33,074 bases of DNA from Nitrospirota bacterium (GCA_016217675.1 JACRHC010000017.1:1-33074); one strand, 5' to 3'; counted from the first letter of the stretch, positions 1-7,941 are shown. The notes: generated by a model from the letters alone, not told the origin. Numbers and translations are program-made.

Positions 1-110
1 AAAATCGCTGCGGAGCAGTTGAACCTGAAATCAGTTTGGCAATATGCCTGTGAGCATATAATAACCACCGTGACCGGTTTCAGGCTGAAATCAAGCCTGC
101 TTCTGACTGC

Positions 111-695
111 TCAAAGTAGCGGGTAACTGCGGTTTTTAGGATGATAGATCTTGATCTGCTTTGCGTCTTCTTCTGAAAGTTTCACAAAATCTCGAAAGCC
201 TTCAGGGGTTCGTGTCGGATCAATAATATAGCTGCAGAGCAGTGCGCCGTTGCAGTTAAATTCGAAGTTGAAATATCCTTGGTCCTGTTTCGGCTTAACA
301 AAGAATTCAACGCAACTGTCTTTGTGAACGGGTGACAGGTATTCAGCATGAATGCTTCTTACGTACCGGTCTTTGGCCCTGAAGATACCGAATATACCTG
401 CCTGATCATAAAGCAGTCGCACCGCTGTCTTTGGTCTGTGATTGGTCCCTTCGGGACGGAAGTGAGTAATCTCCAGAGTATCTGCTTGTTTCCAGGTAGG
501 ACTGTTCCATATGCCGCTTACTAAGGAGTCCATAAGTAAAGCCCCCTCACCCTCGCCCTCCAGGGGAGAGGATAATAATACTGACCCTCCCTTGAGGGGA
601 GGGGATGAAGGGGAGGGTGGGGTATGTGGCTTTACTAATGACCGGCTTAGTATCGCAGGCTTGATAACTGCAGAACGGACAATGTATTGAGGCAT
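111..695 (-). CDS. CBM9-like (carbohydrate-binding family 9-like) protein, interrupted and truncated
   Basis: The central part of this 194-residue protein matches my recollection of small family-9-like carbohydrate-binding proteins: a segment with TAVRLLYDQAGIFGIFRAKD, then DSCVEFFVKP, YFNFEFNCNGALLCSY and DPTRTPEGF. The start is supported by a one-base TAATG overlap with the upstream editing-domain gene. Two things are wrong with it. Residues of about 15-59 are low-complexity (PPSPSSPPLKGG, PLEGEGEG) and coincide with an inverted-repeat element inserted in frame. The protein also stops after about residue 186 (IKIYHPKNRSYPLL), where family members usually continue with a second half of the beta-sandwich. 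It is last in the proA-nadD-rsfS operon. I infer a decaying gene; its ligand and activity are unknown. Confidence 0.6.
   Translation of the reverse strand: MPQYIVRSAVIKPAILSRSLVKPHTPPSPSSPPLKGGSVLLSSPLEGEGEGALLMDSLVSGIWNSPTWKQADTLEITHFRPEGTNHRPKTAVRLLYDQAGIFGIFRAKDRYVRSIHAEYLSPVHKDSCVEFFVKPKQDQGYFNFEFNCNGALLCSYIIDPTRTPEGFRDFVKLSEEDAKQIKIYHPKNRSYPLL
518..655. repeat. MITE-like inverted-repeat element inside the CBM9-like gene
   Basis: The ends form an imperfect terminal inverted repeat of 26 bases (518-543 against 630-655 with a small offset, about 20 of 26 matching). The inner 13 bases, CATAAGTAAAGCC at 531-543 and its complement at 628-640, match at 12 of 13. The interior is built of G-rich and C-rich blocks such as CCCTCACCCTCGCCC and CCTTGAGGGGAGGGG, the style of short dispersed intergenic repeats in many environmental genomes. 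It carries no transposase and leaves the host reading frame open. No clear target duplication is visible. Confidence 0.6.
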
Positions 696-1105
696 TAAAA
701 TTCTTTGAAGACTTTTGCGAGGGAATCGCCTGCAACGTGCATCTTGAACTCATTGAAGTAACCGAAGGGGGTCTGCATGACCGTGTACCCGGTGCGTTCG
801 AGCCTGATGATCACGTCATCAAGCAGGCGTTTGGCAAACTCAGGAGAGGATTTGCTTGACGACAGGTGATTGAAGGAGTGGAGCACCACATTTTTCGTAC
901 TGAACTTTCCTGCAAGCCACTTGACGTTCTTTACGAATTTTTCGCAGACACTGCCATATTTTTCCTCATCCTCTGCCTCGCAGTGAAAGAAGAAGACAAC
1001 AGCATCAGGCATGGATTCTTCTATTTCGATATCAGGGGCAGTTTCAAGAGTCTTTGAGGCGGTTTTGTACCACCATTCTTTGGTGTAGAACATGAGAAGC
1101 TTCAT
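695..1105 (-). CDS. Free-standing threonyl-tRNA synthetase editing domain protein (tRNA-Thr_ED family)
   Basis: The 136-residue protein resembles the archaeal ThrRS N-terminal editing domain (DTD-like fold), which hydrolyses mis-charged Ser-tRNA(Thr). Visible hallmarks are the start MKLLMFYTKEWWY, the segment KNVVLHSFNHLSSSKSSPEFA in the middle, and the C-terminal TPFGYFNEFKMHVAGDSLAK, which corresponds to the family's PFG-(W/Y)-x-K/E-F block. There is no catalytic or anticodon-binding synthetase domain, so this is a stand-alone domain. The gene begins directly after the TAG stop of the NIF3-like gene (no gap) and ends in a TAATG overlap with the CBM9-like gene, so the three are probably co-translated. 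Whether it edits tRNA in trans or has another hydrolase role is inference. Confidence 0.75.
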   Translation of the reverse strand: MKLLMFYTKEWWYKTASKTLETAPDIEIEESMPDAVVFFFHCEAEDEEKYGSVCEKFVKNVKWLAGKFSTKNVVLHSFNHLSSSKSSPEFAKRLLDDVIIRLERTGYTVMQTPFGYFNEFKMHVAGDSLAKVFKEF

Positions 1106-1867
1106 CTACAGTCCTGTCGGGTGATCGATGAATTCAGTCTTGATGCCGAACTTCTTTGTGAGCATACTGCCCACAGCCTTGACCCCGAGCGTCTCTGTGG
1201 CATAGTGACCTGCAAAGACAACATTCAGCTTCATCTCTTCAGCAAGGGTATAAGCGCTGTGAGACGGTTCGCCCACAAGGAGGGTATCTATACCGGTCTT
1301 TTCCGCATCATAGATCGCTGACCAGCCTCCCCCGGACACAACCCCGACCTTTTTTACCTTTTTGCCAAAACTGAGTGCCGTTGACCGTGTGTTTAATGTC
1401 TTGTCCACCCTGCCAATAAAATCCTTCAGAGATAGTTCTTTTGTCAGACTGCCCCAATACCCGATCGTTTTCCCGTGGTATTCGCCAAACTCTCCCATTC
1501 TTTTGATCGCAAGGACCTTGAGAAGCTGCACATTATTACCGTAATCAGGGTGCCAGTCCAGAGGGAGGTGGCAGGCATAAAGCGAGATGTCTGCATCAAG
1601 AAGCGCCCCGATCCTTTTCCGCATAACGCCGCTGACAGAGCGTATGCCCCCCCATATAAGACCGTGGTGGACAATGAGAAGGCCGATCTTTTTGTCAGCA
1701 GCTGTTTGAAAGACATGATCGCAGGCATCGACCGCCAGACCGATCTTATGGACCATTGCAGAGCCTTCGACCTGAAGACCGTTAGCGCTTTCGTCTTTGG
1801 GGAATTCGGAGAGTCTCAGTTCTCTGTTCAGGAAAGATACGAGTTTTGCGAGAGGAATGGTCTTCAT
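1106..1867 (-). CDS. NIF3-like dinuclear metal centre protein (GTP cyclohydrolase 1 type 2/NIF3 family)
   Basis: A protein of 253 residues with the NIF3/YbgI pattern: an N-terminal SANGLQVEG motif, the metal-binding LLIVHHGLIWG near residue 65, HLPLDWHP near residue 100, and C-terminal VVFAGHYATETLG. These His, Asp and Glu residues form the two-metal site of the family, which assembles as toroidal hexamers. The start is placed at MKTIPLAKLV because family members begin there; an in-frame start 39 bases upstream (1906) would add 13 atypical residues. Its molecular function is poorly defined in bacteria. It lies about 100 bp after the LapA-LapB gene and abuts the editing-domain gene. Confidence 0.85.
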   Translation of the reverse strand: MKTIPLAKLVSFLNRELRLSEFPKDESANGLQVEGSAMVHKIGLAVDACDHVFQTAADKKIGLLIVHHGLIWGGIRSVSGVMRKRIGALLDADISLYACHLPLDWHPDYGNNVQLLKVLAIKRMGEFGEYHGKTIGYWGSLTKELSLKDFIGRVDKTLNTRSTALSFGKKVKKVGVVSGGGWSAIYDAEKTGIDTLLVGEPSHSAYTLAEEMKLNVVFAGHYATETLGVKAVGSMLTKKFGIKTEFIDHPTGL

Positions 1868-1969
1868 GCCGCCAGAAAGATTCCGGACAAGCCCGAATGA
1901 CAACACCGCAGTCTGTAACGAACCTTAACTCTGCATAAATCACTTGCATTCATGGCTTACGCTGACTTG

Positions 1970-3286
1970 CTATGCCCGCTTGCAGGTGCCGTCAAGATTA
2001 AACTGATAGGTTGACCAGTTCCTGCAGTCAGGACAGCGCCCTGACCAGTCATCAGCGCGGTATCCGCAATGGTTGCAGCAATAGGGGAGCCTGAATGCAG
2101 TCTTGATGTCAGCTGCCTTCTTGAATTCCTGAACAGCCTTTTCGAGCTGCCTTTTCCTCATATACAGATTTCCCATGAGCAGATGGAGTTCAGGGTAGGA
2201 AGCGCCGCCGGTATCAATGCCGGAAAGAGTGTCGAATGAGTCATCGATCATCTCAAGCCTGTGGAAGAGCTTGCCTAAAAAGAATTTGGTGACAGGATCA
2301 TTGGGGTTGCGGGAGATGCCGCTTCTGTATATGCGGATCAGACGGGACGGTTCGCTGATGCTGATGAGCAGGTCCTCAAGCCGGGCAAGCAGGATCTTCG
2401 ACTCAGTCGCTGCAAAGGCATTTTCGAGCAGGTTGATCGCCTCTTCGCTTTCGCCCTCCTGAAGCAGCACTTCCGCGAGGCCGAGGATCGCAGGCACAAA
2501 GTCTTTTTCAGTCCTCAGAATGTTTCTGAATGTTTTCTTTGCTTTTTCGAGCTGACTGTTCTCAAGACTGTGGCGGCCATATTCATATTCGTAGCCGATA
2601 AGATTTTCATGTTCGCGCTTCTTGTCTTTCTCAGAATGCTCGTGCTTGAGGATCGACTTCTGGAGGGAGACAACATCGTCCCACCGGGCCTGCTTTTCAA
2701 GGACTCCGCGCTTTCTGTACATAGCCGTCAGATTCGCATCGTCAATGTCAAGGATTTCATCGAGATACCGCAAGGCCTCAGACCACCGCCCTGATTTTTC
2801 GAGCAGGCTGTCGAGGGCAAAAAGGGTCTCGATCCTTTTCGGTTCCAGTTGCCGAGCACGCTGATAACGGGTATTAGCCTGCTGGAAGTCATCGGCTGCT
2901 GCAGCAATATCACCAAGGCGGAGCAGTGCGTCAATATGGTCAGGCTCTTCCTTAAGGATACCCTCAAGCGCTTCTTTTGCCGCATCTTCATTTTTTGCAA
3001 GAAGGGAATTCAGTGCCCTGGAATAGAGTTCCTGCACTTTTATCTCCTGCTTCTGTTTTTTCTGGTATTGCCAGTTGTCAATGAACTTTTTCGTGTCTCT
3101 GATCGTAAAAAAGATAAACGCAACAAAAACACCGACTGCAATAGAAAGGAGTATGAGGGCGAATTTCTGAACTTCGTAGATCTGCCCAAAGGGGACTATG
3201 ATCGAAACCGTTCCCTGATTAAAAATAGAGAATACGGAAAGCACAAAAAGGAAGAGAACGAATAAGAAGATCGATAACTTGCCCAT
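1970..3286 (-). CDS. lapB: LapA-LapB fusion: membrane-anchored TPR protein of LPS assembly with C-terminal rubredoxin-type zinc ribbon
   Basis: 438 residues. The first 65 or so hold two hydrophobic segments (FLFVLFLFVLSVFSIF and a second at about 42-62) separated by a short loop, the layout of LapA/YciS (DUF1049). These are followed by a charged stretch and about eight TPR-like repeats (residues 85-395). The C-terminus is a LapB/YciM zinc ribbon with C404-x2-C407 and C418-x2-C421 followed by the W-S-T-Y signature. In E. coli LapB acts with FtsH to control LpxC and so LPS level, and LapA is a separate small neighbour; here both are in one chain. The gene starts in a TGATG overlap with the end of rlmH, so translation is coupled. 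Confidence 0.85.
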   Translation of the reverse strand: MGKLSIFLFVLFLFVLSVFSIFNQGTVSIIVPFGQIYEVQKFALILLSIAVGVFVAFIFFTIRDTKKFIDNWQYQKKQKQEIKVQELYSRALNSLLAKNEDAAKEALEGILKEEPDHIDALLRLGDIAAAADDFQQANTRYQRARQLEPKRIETLFALDSLLEKSGRWSEALRYLDEILDIDDANLTAMYRKRGVLEKQARWDDVVSLQKSILKHEHSEKDKKREHENLIGYEYEYGRHSLENSQLEKAKKTFRNILRTEKDFVPAILGLAEVLLQEGESEEAINLLENAFAATESKILLARLEDLLISISEPSRLIRIYRSGISRNPNDPVTKFFLGKLFHRLEMIDDSFDTLSGIDTGGASYPELHLLMGNLYMRKRQLEKAVQEFKKAADIKTAFRLPYCCNHCGYRADDWSGRCPDCRNWSTYQFNLDGTCKRA

Positions 3287-3726
3287 CAGTGATGATAACC
3301 TCTTTTCTGCAGAATGGTAAAGGCGCGGTAAAGCTGCTCTAAAAAGATGAGTCGCGACATCTCATGGGTAAAGGTCATGGCCGAGAGGCGGATCTTCTTT
3401 TTTGCCCTTGCCTTCACATCCTCTGAAACACCATATGCACCGCCAAGGAGAAACGTTGCAGCGGCCCCCTGTTTTTCGATAAGCCGGGCAAACTCGACAG
3501 AGGTAAAGGTCTCTCCCTTTTCATCAAGCAGCAGATAGGGGGTCCTGAGGTCCTGAATGCGTTCGCCTTCCTTGCCTAACATTCTGCTGACGTCCTTTAC
3601 CTTTTCTTCCCTGATCTCTGTTATGGCAACATCTGCATAGGGCTTCAGGAGTTTCAGGTATTTCTGCAGCCCCTCATGAATAAACAGCTCTTTTGTCTTT
3701 CCCACCCAGATCAGATGTATCTTCAT
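3286..3726 (-). CDS. rlmH: 23S rRNA (pseudouridine-1915-N3) methyltransferase RlmH
   Basis: 146 residues, the normal length of this small SPOUT methyltransferase, which modifies helix 69 of 23S rRNA using SAM. The SAM-binding knot is clear: FLLGGAYGVSEDV followed by LSAMTFTHEMSRLIFLEQ, and the protein ends in the typical R-G-Y-H-H, needed for pseudouridine recognition. Its start lies inside the end of rsfS (53-base overlap) and its stop overlaps the next start by one base. The rsfS-rlmH order is conserved in many bacteria and ties both genes to 50S subunit maturation. Confidence 0.97.
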   Translation of the reverse strand: MKIHLIWVGKTKELFIHEGLQKYLKLLKPYADVAITEIREEKVKDVSRMLGKEGERIQDLRTPYLLLDEKGETFTSVEFARLIEKQGAAATFLLGGAYGVSEDVKARAKKKIRLSAMTFTHEMSRLIFLEQLYRAFTILQKRGYHH

Positions 3727-4069
3727 GGACTTCTATGGTCTTGGCGTCCATCCAGAGTTTTTCAAGGCTGTAATATTCACGCGACTCCCTTTCAAACACA
3801 TGTATGACCACATCCCCGTAATCGAGCAGCGCCCAATGGCCATAATTGAGACCTTCTTTACCCATAGGCCTGATACCCTGCTTCAGGAGGTCATGCTCAA
3901 TAAAATCTGCGATAGCCTTGACCTGGGTTGTGCTTTCTCCGGAACAGATCACAAAATAATCAGCAATGACCGTAAGACCGATAAGTTCGAGGACGACAAG
4001 ATCCTGAGCCTTTTTCTGGAGAGCTGCGTCTGCTGCCTTGAGGGCCAAATCTTTTCCTATGAGCGACAT
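3674..4069 (-). CDS. rsfS: Ribosomal silencing factor RsfS
   Basis: 131 residues of the RsfS/Iojap family, which binds L14 on the 50S subunit and blocks subunit joining when nutrients are short. Visible family blocks are DLVVLELIGLTVIADYFVI, CSGESTTQVKAIADFIE and GHWALLDYGDVVIHVF followed by REYYSLEKLW. The last 17 or so residues (after EVHEDTS) are unconserved and overlap rlmH by 53 bases. The start overlaps nadD by 13 bases. An AGAGGGA Shine-Dalgarno-like run precedes the ATG. Confidence 0.97.
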   Translation of the reverse strand: MSLIGKDLALKAADAALQKKAQDLVVLELIGLTVIADYFVICSGESTTQVKAIADFIEHDLLKQGIRPMGKEGLNYGHWALLDYGDVVIHVFERESREYYSLEKLWMDAKTIEVHEDTSDLGGKDKRAVYS

Positions 4070-4755
4070 TCCCTCTTTACAGCCCTGTCCTGTGGTTTCC
4101 TGAATGCATACAGTTTATGAGAAATTATATAGGATTCGACATCTGCTGGCAACAGATATTTCACGCTTTTCCCTTGTGCTATGCGGGTCCTGATGTCGGT
4201 CGCCGAGATATTGAGGGGAGAGACATTGAGGAGCATGACCGTGTTTCCATTCGTGAGAGTTGTTAAATATGAAGAAATGGCCCCGGCATCAAGCTTCCTG
4301 TGGAACTCTTTCCCGGCAGGCAGATAAGGGGAGGAGGACAGATCACCGAACCTGTACCCTGGCCGTGAAACGATGAGAAAATTGGTGAGGTCGAGAAGAC
4401 GCTCAGGCCTGTACCAGTTGGGGATGTCAAGAAAGGCGTCGATCCCCACTATAAAGTGAAGGCTGTCGTTAGGATAGAGATCATGGAGTCTTTCAAGGGT
4501 CTCCACTGTATAGGACTTCTGCCTGCTTCTGCATTCAAGGTCAAGGAGGTCAAAATGCGGACTCTTTTTGATTGCAATTTTGACCATAGCATAACGGTGA
4601 TGAGCAGGGGCAATGTCTTCTGCCTTGAGCGGGGGCTTGCCTGAAGGGATGAAGATCACGGTATCAAGTCCGGCAAGCTCCCGTGCCTCGTCAGCAGCGC
4701 GCAGATGTCCGAAGTGGATCGGATTAAAGGTCCCGCCTAATATCCCGAGCTTCAA
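4057..4755 (-). CDS. nadD: Nicotinate-nucleotide adenylyltransferase NadD
   Basis: 232 residues; transfers AMP from ATP to nicotinate mononucleotide in NAD synthesis. The N-terminal nucleotidyltransferase signature GGTFNPIHFGHL is intact, FIVGIDAFLDIPNW lies mid-protein, and the C-terminal ISATDIRTRI is the ISSTxIR motif that holds ATP. The predicted start is TTG only ten bases after the proA stop, with no good ribosome binding site next to it, so it probably relies on translational coupling. The tail beyond about residue 220 is unconserved and overlaps rsfS. Confidence 0.96.
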   Translation of the reverse strand: MKLGILGGTFNPIHFGHLRAADEARELAGLDTVIFIPSGKPPLKAEDIAPAHHRYAMVKIAIKKSPHFDLLDLECRSRQKSYTVETLERLHDLYPNDSLHFIVGIDAFLDIPNWYRPERLLDLTNFLIVSRPGYRFGDLSSSPYLPAGKEFHRKLDAGAISSYLTTLTNGNTVMLLNVSPLNISATDIRTRIAQGKSVKYLLPADVESYIISHKLYAFRKPQDRAVKRECRS

Positions 4756-4765
4756 GGTGGACTGA

Positions 4766-6022
4766 TCACTCCCTCAGCTGGCCGTTGCCAAGAACAATGA
4801 ATTTTGTGCAGGTCAGTTCTTCAAGCCCCATAGGACCGCGGGCGTGAATCTTGTCTGTTGATATGCCAATCTCTGCACCGAGACCGAACTGGAAACCGTC
4901 ATTCAGGCGGGTCGAGGCATTGATCAGCACCGCAGAGGAATCGACCTCTCTCAGAAACCTCATGCCCTTTGCATAGTCTTTTGTCACAATGGTGTCTGAA
5001 TGGGCTGAACTGTATGCTGCTATATGGTCCATCGCAGCATCAATGTCCTTCACAACCTTCACATTGAGCATGAGGTCAAGATATTCAATGTGATAATCAT
5101 TATCCTTTGCCGCTGCCACGGACGGATCAAGCTTTCTGGTTTCAGGGCAGCCTTTGATCGCAACGCCGGCGTCTTTGAACCTCTTGAGCATTGCAGGCAA
5201 AAACACCCTGGCGATCTTTTTGTCAACAAGCATGGTCTCCATGGAATTGCAGGTGCCTGGCCTCTGGACCTTTGCATTAAAGCAGATATCTCCTGCCATC
5301 TTCAGATCAGCATCCCGGTCAACAAATACATGGCAGATCCCTTTGTAATGCTTCAGCACAGGTATGCGTGAATTTTCTGTCACAGTCCTGATGAGGCCTT
5401 CACCGCCCCGTGGAATGATCAGGTCAATGATGCCTTCGAGCTTCAGCATCTCCATGACCGCGGTTCTGTCGGCAAGATCGATAAAGGTGATCGCGCCCTC
5501 ATGGATATTGTGCTGCTTTGCAACATCCCTCAGGATCTTCACGATCGCCTTATTCGAATTGATCGCCTCAGAGCCGCCGCGCAGGATCACAGCATTGCCG
5601 GCCTTGAGGCAGAGGCTTGTTGCATCAGCAGTGACATTCGGCCTGGATTCATATATGATGCCGATTGAGCCGATAGGCACGCGCATTTTGCCGACTGTCA
5701 TGCCGTTAGGCCGCTGCCACATTCTAATCACCTCGCCTGCAGGGTCAGGGAGTGCAGCAACCTCAATCAGTCCCTGCGCCATCTCATCGATACGCTTTTT
5801 GTTCAGGGTAAGCCTGTCGATCATTGCCTTGGTAAGGCCCTTTTCCTGCGCGAATATAATGTCTTTCGCATTCGCCCTGATAAGTTCTTTTGAGTGTTTT
5901 TTAAGCGCCTCAGACATAGACAAAAGAGCTGTATTTTTCTGCTTTGAGGATGCCCTTGCCAGAGAACGTGCGCCCTCCTTTGCTTCCTTTGCCTTTGCGA
6001 GCACATATGCCTTTATGTCCAT
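4766..6022 (-). CDS. proA: Gamma-glutamyl phosphate reductase (glutamate-5-semialdehyde dehydrogenase) ProA
   Basis: 418 residues, matching the usual ProA length of about 417. It reduces glutamyl-5-phosphate with NADPH in proline synthesis. Visible hallmarks: ESRPNVTADATSLCLKAGNA, IPRGGEGLIR, the catalytic cysteine region KVQRPGTCNSMETMLV and C-terminal ASTRLNDGFQFGLGAEIGIS. The start is placed at MDIKAYVLAK because AGGAGG lies eight bases upstream; an upstream ATG at 6058 lacks such a site. It opens the proA-nadD-rsfS-rlmH-lapB operon. A proB partner is not in this window. Confidence 0.97.
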   Translation of the reverse strand: MDIKAYVLAKAKEAKEGARSLARASSKQKNTALLSMSEALKKHSKELIRANAKDIIFAQEKGLTKAMIDRLTLNKKRIDEMAQGLIEVAALPDPAGEVIRMWQRPNGMTVGKMRVPIGSIGIIYESRPNVTADATSLCLKAGNAVILRGGSEAINSNKAIVKILRDVAKQHNIHEGAITFIDLADRTAVMEMLKLEGIIDLIIPRGGEGLIRTVTENSRIPVLKHYKGICHVFVDRDADLKMAGDICFNAKVQRPGTCNSMETMLVDKKIARVFLPAMLKRFKDAGVAIKGCPETRKLDPSVAAAKDNDYHIEYLDLMLNVKVVKDIDAAMDHIAAYSSAHSDTIVTKDYAKGMRFLREVDSSAVLINASTRLNDGFQFGLGAEIGISTDKIHARGPMGLEELTCTKFIVLGNGQLRE

Positions 6023-6144
6023 GAGAACAGCCTCCTGTATGGGCAGTGATTTATTCATAGCGTAATGGTCTTAGCATACAAAATCCGCCTGCTTTTGAAA
6101 AGGCGTTCTCCTGCGGGCAAGACGCTTCCGGCAAAGGGATTCCC

Positions 6145-6174
6145 TTGCGAAATGCTCCTGCCAATACGTACAAT
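6145..6174 (+). promoter_or_regulatory. Candidate sigma-70 promoter for mutL
   Basis: TTGCGA at 6145-6150 and TACAAT at 6169-6174 are separated by 18 bases. The -10 element ends only five bases before the mutL ATG, so transcription from it would give a leaderless or nearly leaderless mRNA. No Shine-Dalgarno sequence is seen before this ATG, which fits. The prediction rests on motif match only. Confidence 0.35.
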
Positions 6175-6179
6175 GTCCC

Positions 6180-7865
6180 ATGCCAAGCATAACAGTTCTC
6201 CCTACAGATCTCTGCAATAAAATCTCGGCCGGCGAGGTGATTGAGCGTCCTGCGTCTGTGGTAAAAGAGCTTCTTGAGAACTCTCTTGATGCCAATAGCA
6301 CTGAGATCAGGGTAGAGGTGAGCCGCGGCGGCAAGCGGCTGATGCGGGTATCGGACAACGGCATCGGCATGGACCGCGAGGATGCGCTCCTCTGCTTCAA
6401 GCGTCATGCGACCAGCAAGATAACCGAATATGACGACCTCTTCAATATCAGCACGCTGGGGTTCCGCGGCGAGGCCCTGCCTTCGATCGCCTCTGTTTCG
6501 AGACTCAGGCTCGTCACCGGCCTGAAGGGTTCGTCTGTTGGCGTGTCTCTTGAACTTCAGGGCGGCGAAGTGAAAGATATTAAGGATGCACCGGTGTCAG
6601 GCACCTCGCTCGAAATAAAGGACCTCTTTTTCAATACCCCTGCACGGAAGAAGTTCCTCAAGGCTGACAGCACCGAGCTTTCCCATATCATCGACATTGT
6701 CACGAAAGAGGCGCTTTCGCATCCTGAGACCGCCTTCTCGCTCTTTACAGACAACACTGAGACGATCAGCCTTGCAAAGGCATCAGGCTTCAGGGAAAGG
6801 ATCATGCAGGTGTATGGGGAGGAGTTCCTCCTCGGGCTTACAGAGGCCTCTTTCAGTATGGATGGGCTATCAATGCATGCATTTGTATCGAACAGCGCCA
6901 ATTTCAGAAAAACCAGATCGCACCAGTTCATATTCCTGAACAGACGGCCGATAAAAGACCAGTCAGTTGCACATGCAGTCTATAAGGCATATGAAGGTAT
7001 ACTGCCTCCTGACAGACATCCGCTCTATTTCCTGTTTCTTCAGATCGATCCGCAGAAGGTCGACTTCAATGTTCATCCGACGAAAAGAGAGGTGAGGTTT
7101 GAGGACAAGGAGACGGTATACCGGTTTATTGTCTCTCATCTGCGTGATGCCATAAGAGCCGGACATAAGGAATATGCAGAGGAGTTCAGTCAACCCGGGA
7201 CTGCTGAAGGTGTTTCATCGTTGCAGGGAGGGCCTGGCCTGTCATATGCTCAGCCCGCATCATTCGGCAGATCCGGGATAGCTGAAAATCTTGAGTTCCC
7301 ATACCGTGCTTCTCTGCCCCATATCTATTTAGGCGATACCTTTGTGGCTGTTTCAGGAAAAGGGGGGCTTACCCTTCTGGACCACCACGCAGCCCATGAG
7401 AGGGTCCTCTTCGAAAGACTGCTTAAGGGCATGGAGACAGAATCCCGGCAGCTCCTCTTCCCCAGGCAGGTTCAGGTGTCAGGCAAGGAATACCAGACCC
7501 TGCTCGAACATAAAGAGATCATAAGGACCTTCGGGATAGAGATCGATGACTTTGGGAACAATACGGTCATTGTGAGGGCAGTGCCTGCAGAGATCCCAGA
7601 TGCTGATATCCCCGGTCTTATTTCTGACATTGCTGCCGGACTTCTCGATGATCATGCCTCAGGAAGGCCTTTGCGCTATGACCTTGCTGCGCGTATAGCG
7701 TGCCATGCTTCCATACGCGGCAAGAAGATCCTTTCCCAGGACGAACTTGCAAAGCTTCTTGAGGACCTTGAAAAGACAGAGCATCCTGACCAGTGCCCGC
7801 ACGGCAGACCAACACGGATCTTCTATTCGCTCCATGACCTGAGCAAACTCTTCAAACGCAAATGA
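6180..7865 (+). CDS. mutL: DNA mismatch repair protein MutL (endonuclease type)
   Basis: 561 residues. The N-terminal GHKL ATPase is complete: KISAGEVIERPASVVKELLE, then NSLDA, DNGIGM and TLGFRGEALPSIAS. After a short linker (about residues 335-385) comes a dimerisation/endonuclease domain with DHHAAHERVLFE, the counterpart of the DQHAxxExxxxE metal motif, plus ACHASIRG and the C-terminal CPHGRP. This indicates a nicking MutL as in bacteria lacking MutH; the Gln of the DQHA motif is His here. It is transcribed divergently from proA, and 157 bp separate the two starts. The start codon fixes the usual distance to KISAGEV. It probably leads the mutL-miaA-hfq operon. Confidence 0.97.
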   Translation: MPSITVLPTDLCNKISAGEVIERPASVVKELLENSLDANSTEIRVEVSRGGKRLMRVSDNGIGMDREDALLCFKRHATSKITEYDDLFNISTLGFRGEALPSIASVSRLRLVTGLKGSSVGVSLELQGGEVKDIKDAPVSGTSLEIKDLFFNTPARKKFLKADSTELSHIIDIVTKEALSHPETAFSLFTDNTETISLAKASGFRERIMQVYGEEFLLGLTEASFSMDGLSMHAFVSNSANFRKTRSHQFIFLNRRPIKDQSVAHAVYKAYEGILPPDRHPLYFLFLQIDPQKVDFNVHPTKREVRFEDKETVYRFIVSHLRDAIRAGHKEYAEEFSQPGTAEGVSSLQGGPGLSYAQPASFGRSGIAENLEFPYRASLPHIYLGDTFVAVSGKGGLTLLDHHAAHERVLFERLLKGMETESRQLLFPRQVQVSGKEYQTLLEHKEIIRTFGIEIDDFGNNTVIVRAVPAEIPDADIPGLISDIAAGLLDDHASGRPLRYDLAARIACHASIRGKKILSQDELAKLLEDLEKTEHPDQCPHGRPTRIFYSLHDLSKLFKRK

Positions 7866-7904
7866 AAGAATGCTCTCTTGGCCGGCCTAAAACAACCTCT
7901 TTTC

Positions 7905-7938
7905 ATCCCTCCTTGCCAAGGGGGGACAGAGGGGGGTG
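7905..7938. repeat. Short G/C-run dispersed-type repeat between mutL and miaA
   Basis: The sequence CATCCCTCCTTGCCAAGG followed by GGGGACAGAGGGGGG has the pyrimidine-run/hairpin/purine-run design common to short dispersed intergenic repeats, and resembles in style the element inside the CBM9-like gene. A small CCTTG-C-CAAGG hairpin is possible. Its G-rich end sits where the miaA ribosome binding site must be. Confidence 0.4.
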
Positions 7939-7941
7939 GAA

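Noticed and set aside
81..99. CAGGCT/AGCCTG hairpin after the CBM9-like gene as a terminator
   Set aside because: Only six base pairs and no T run on either strand.
5364..6065. Long open frame (over 200 codons) on the plus strand opposite proA
   Set aside because: Its product has no recognisable family features and lies wholly antisense to a clear ProA; it is a by-product of proA codon use.
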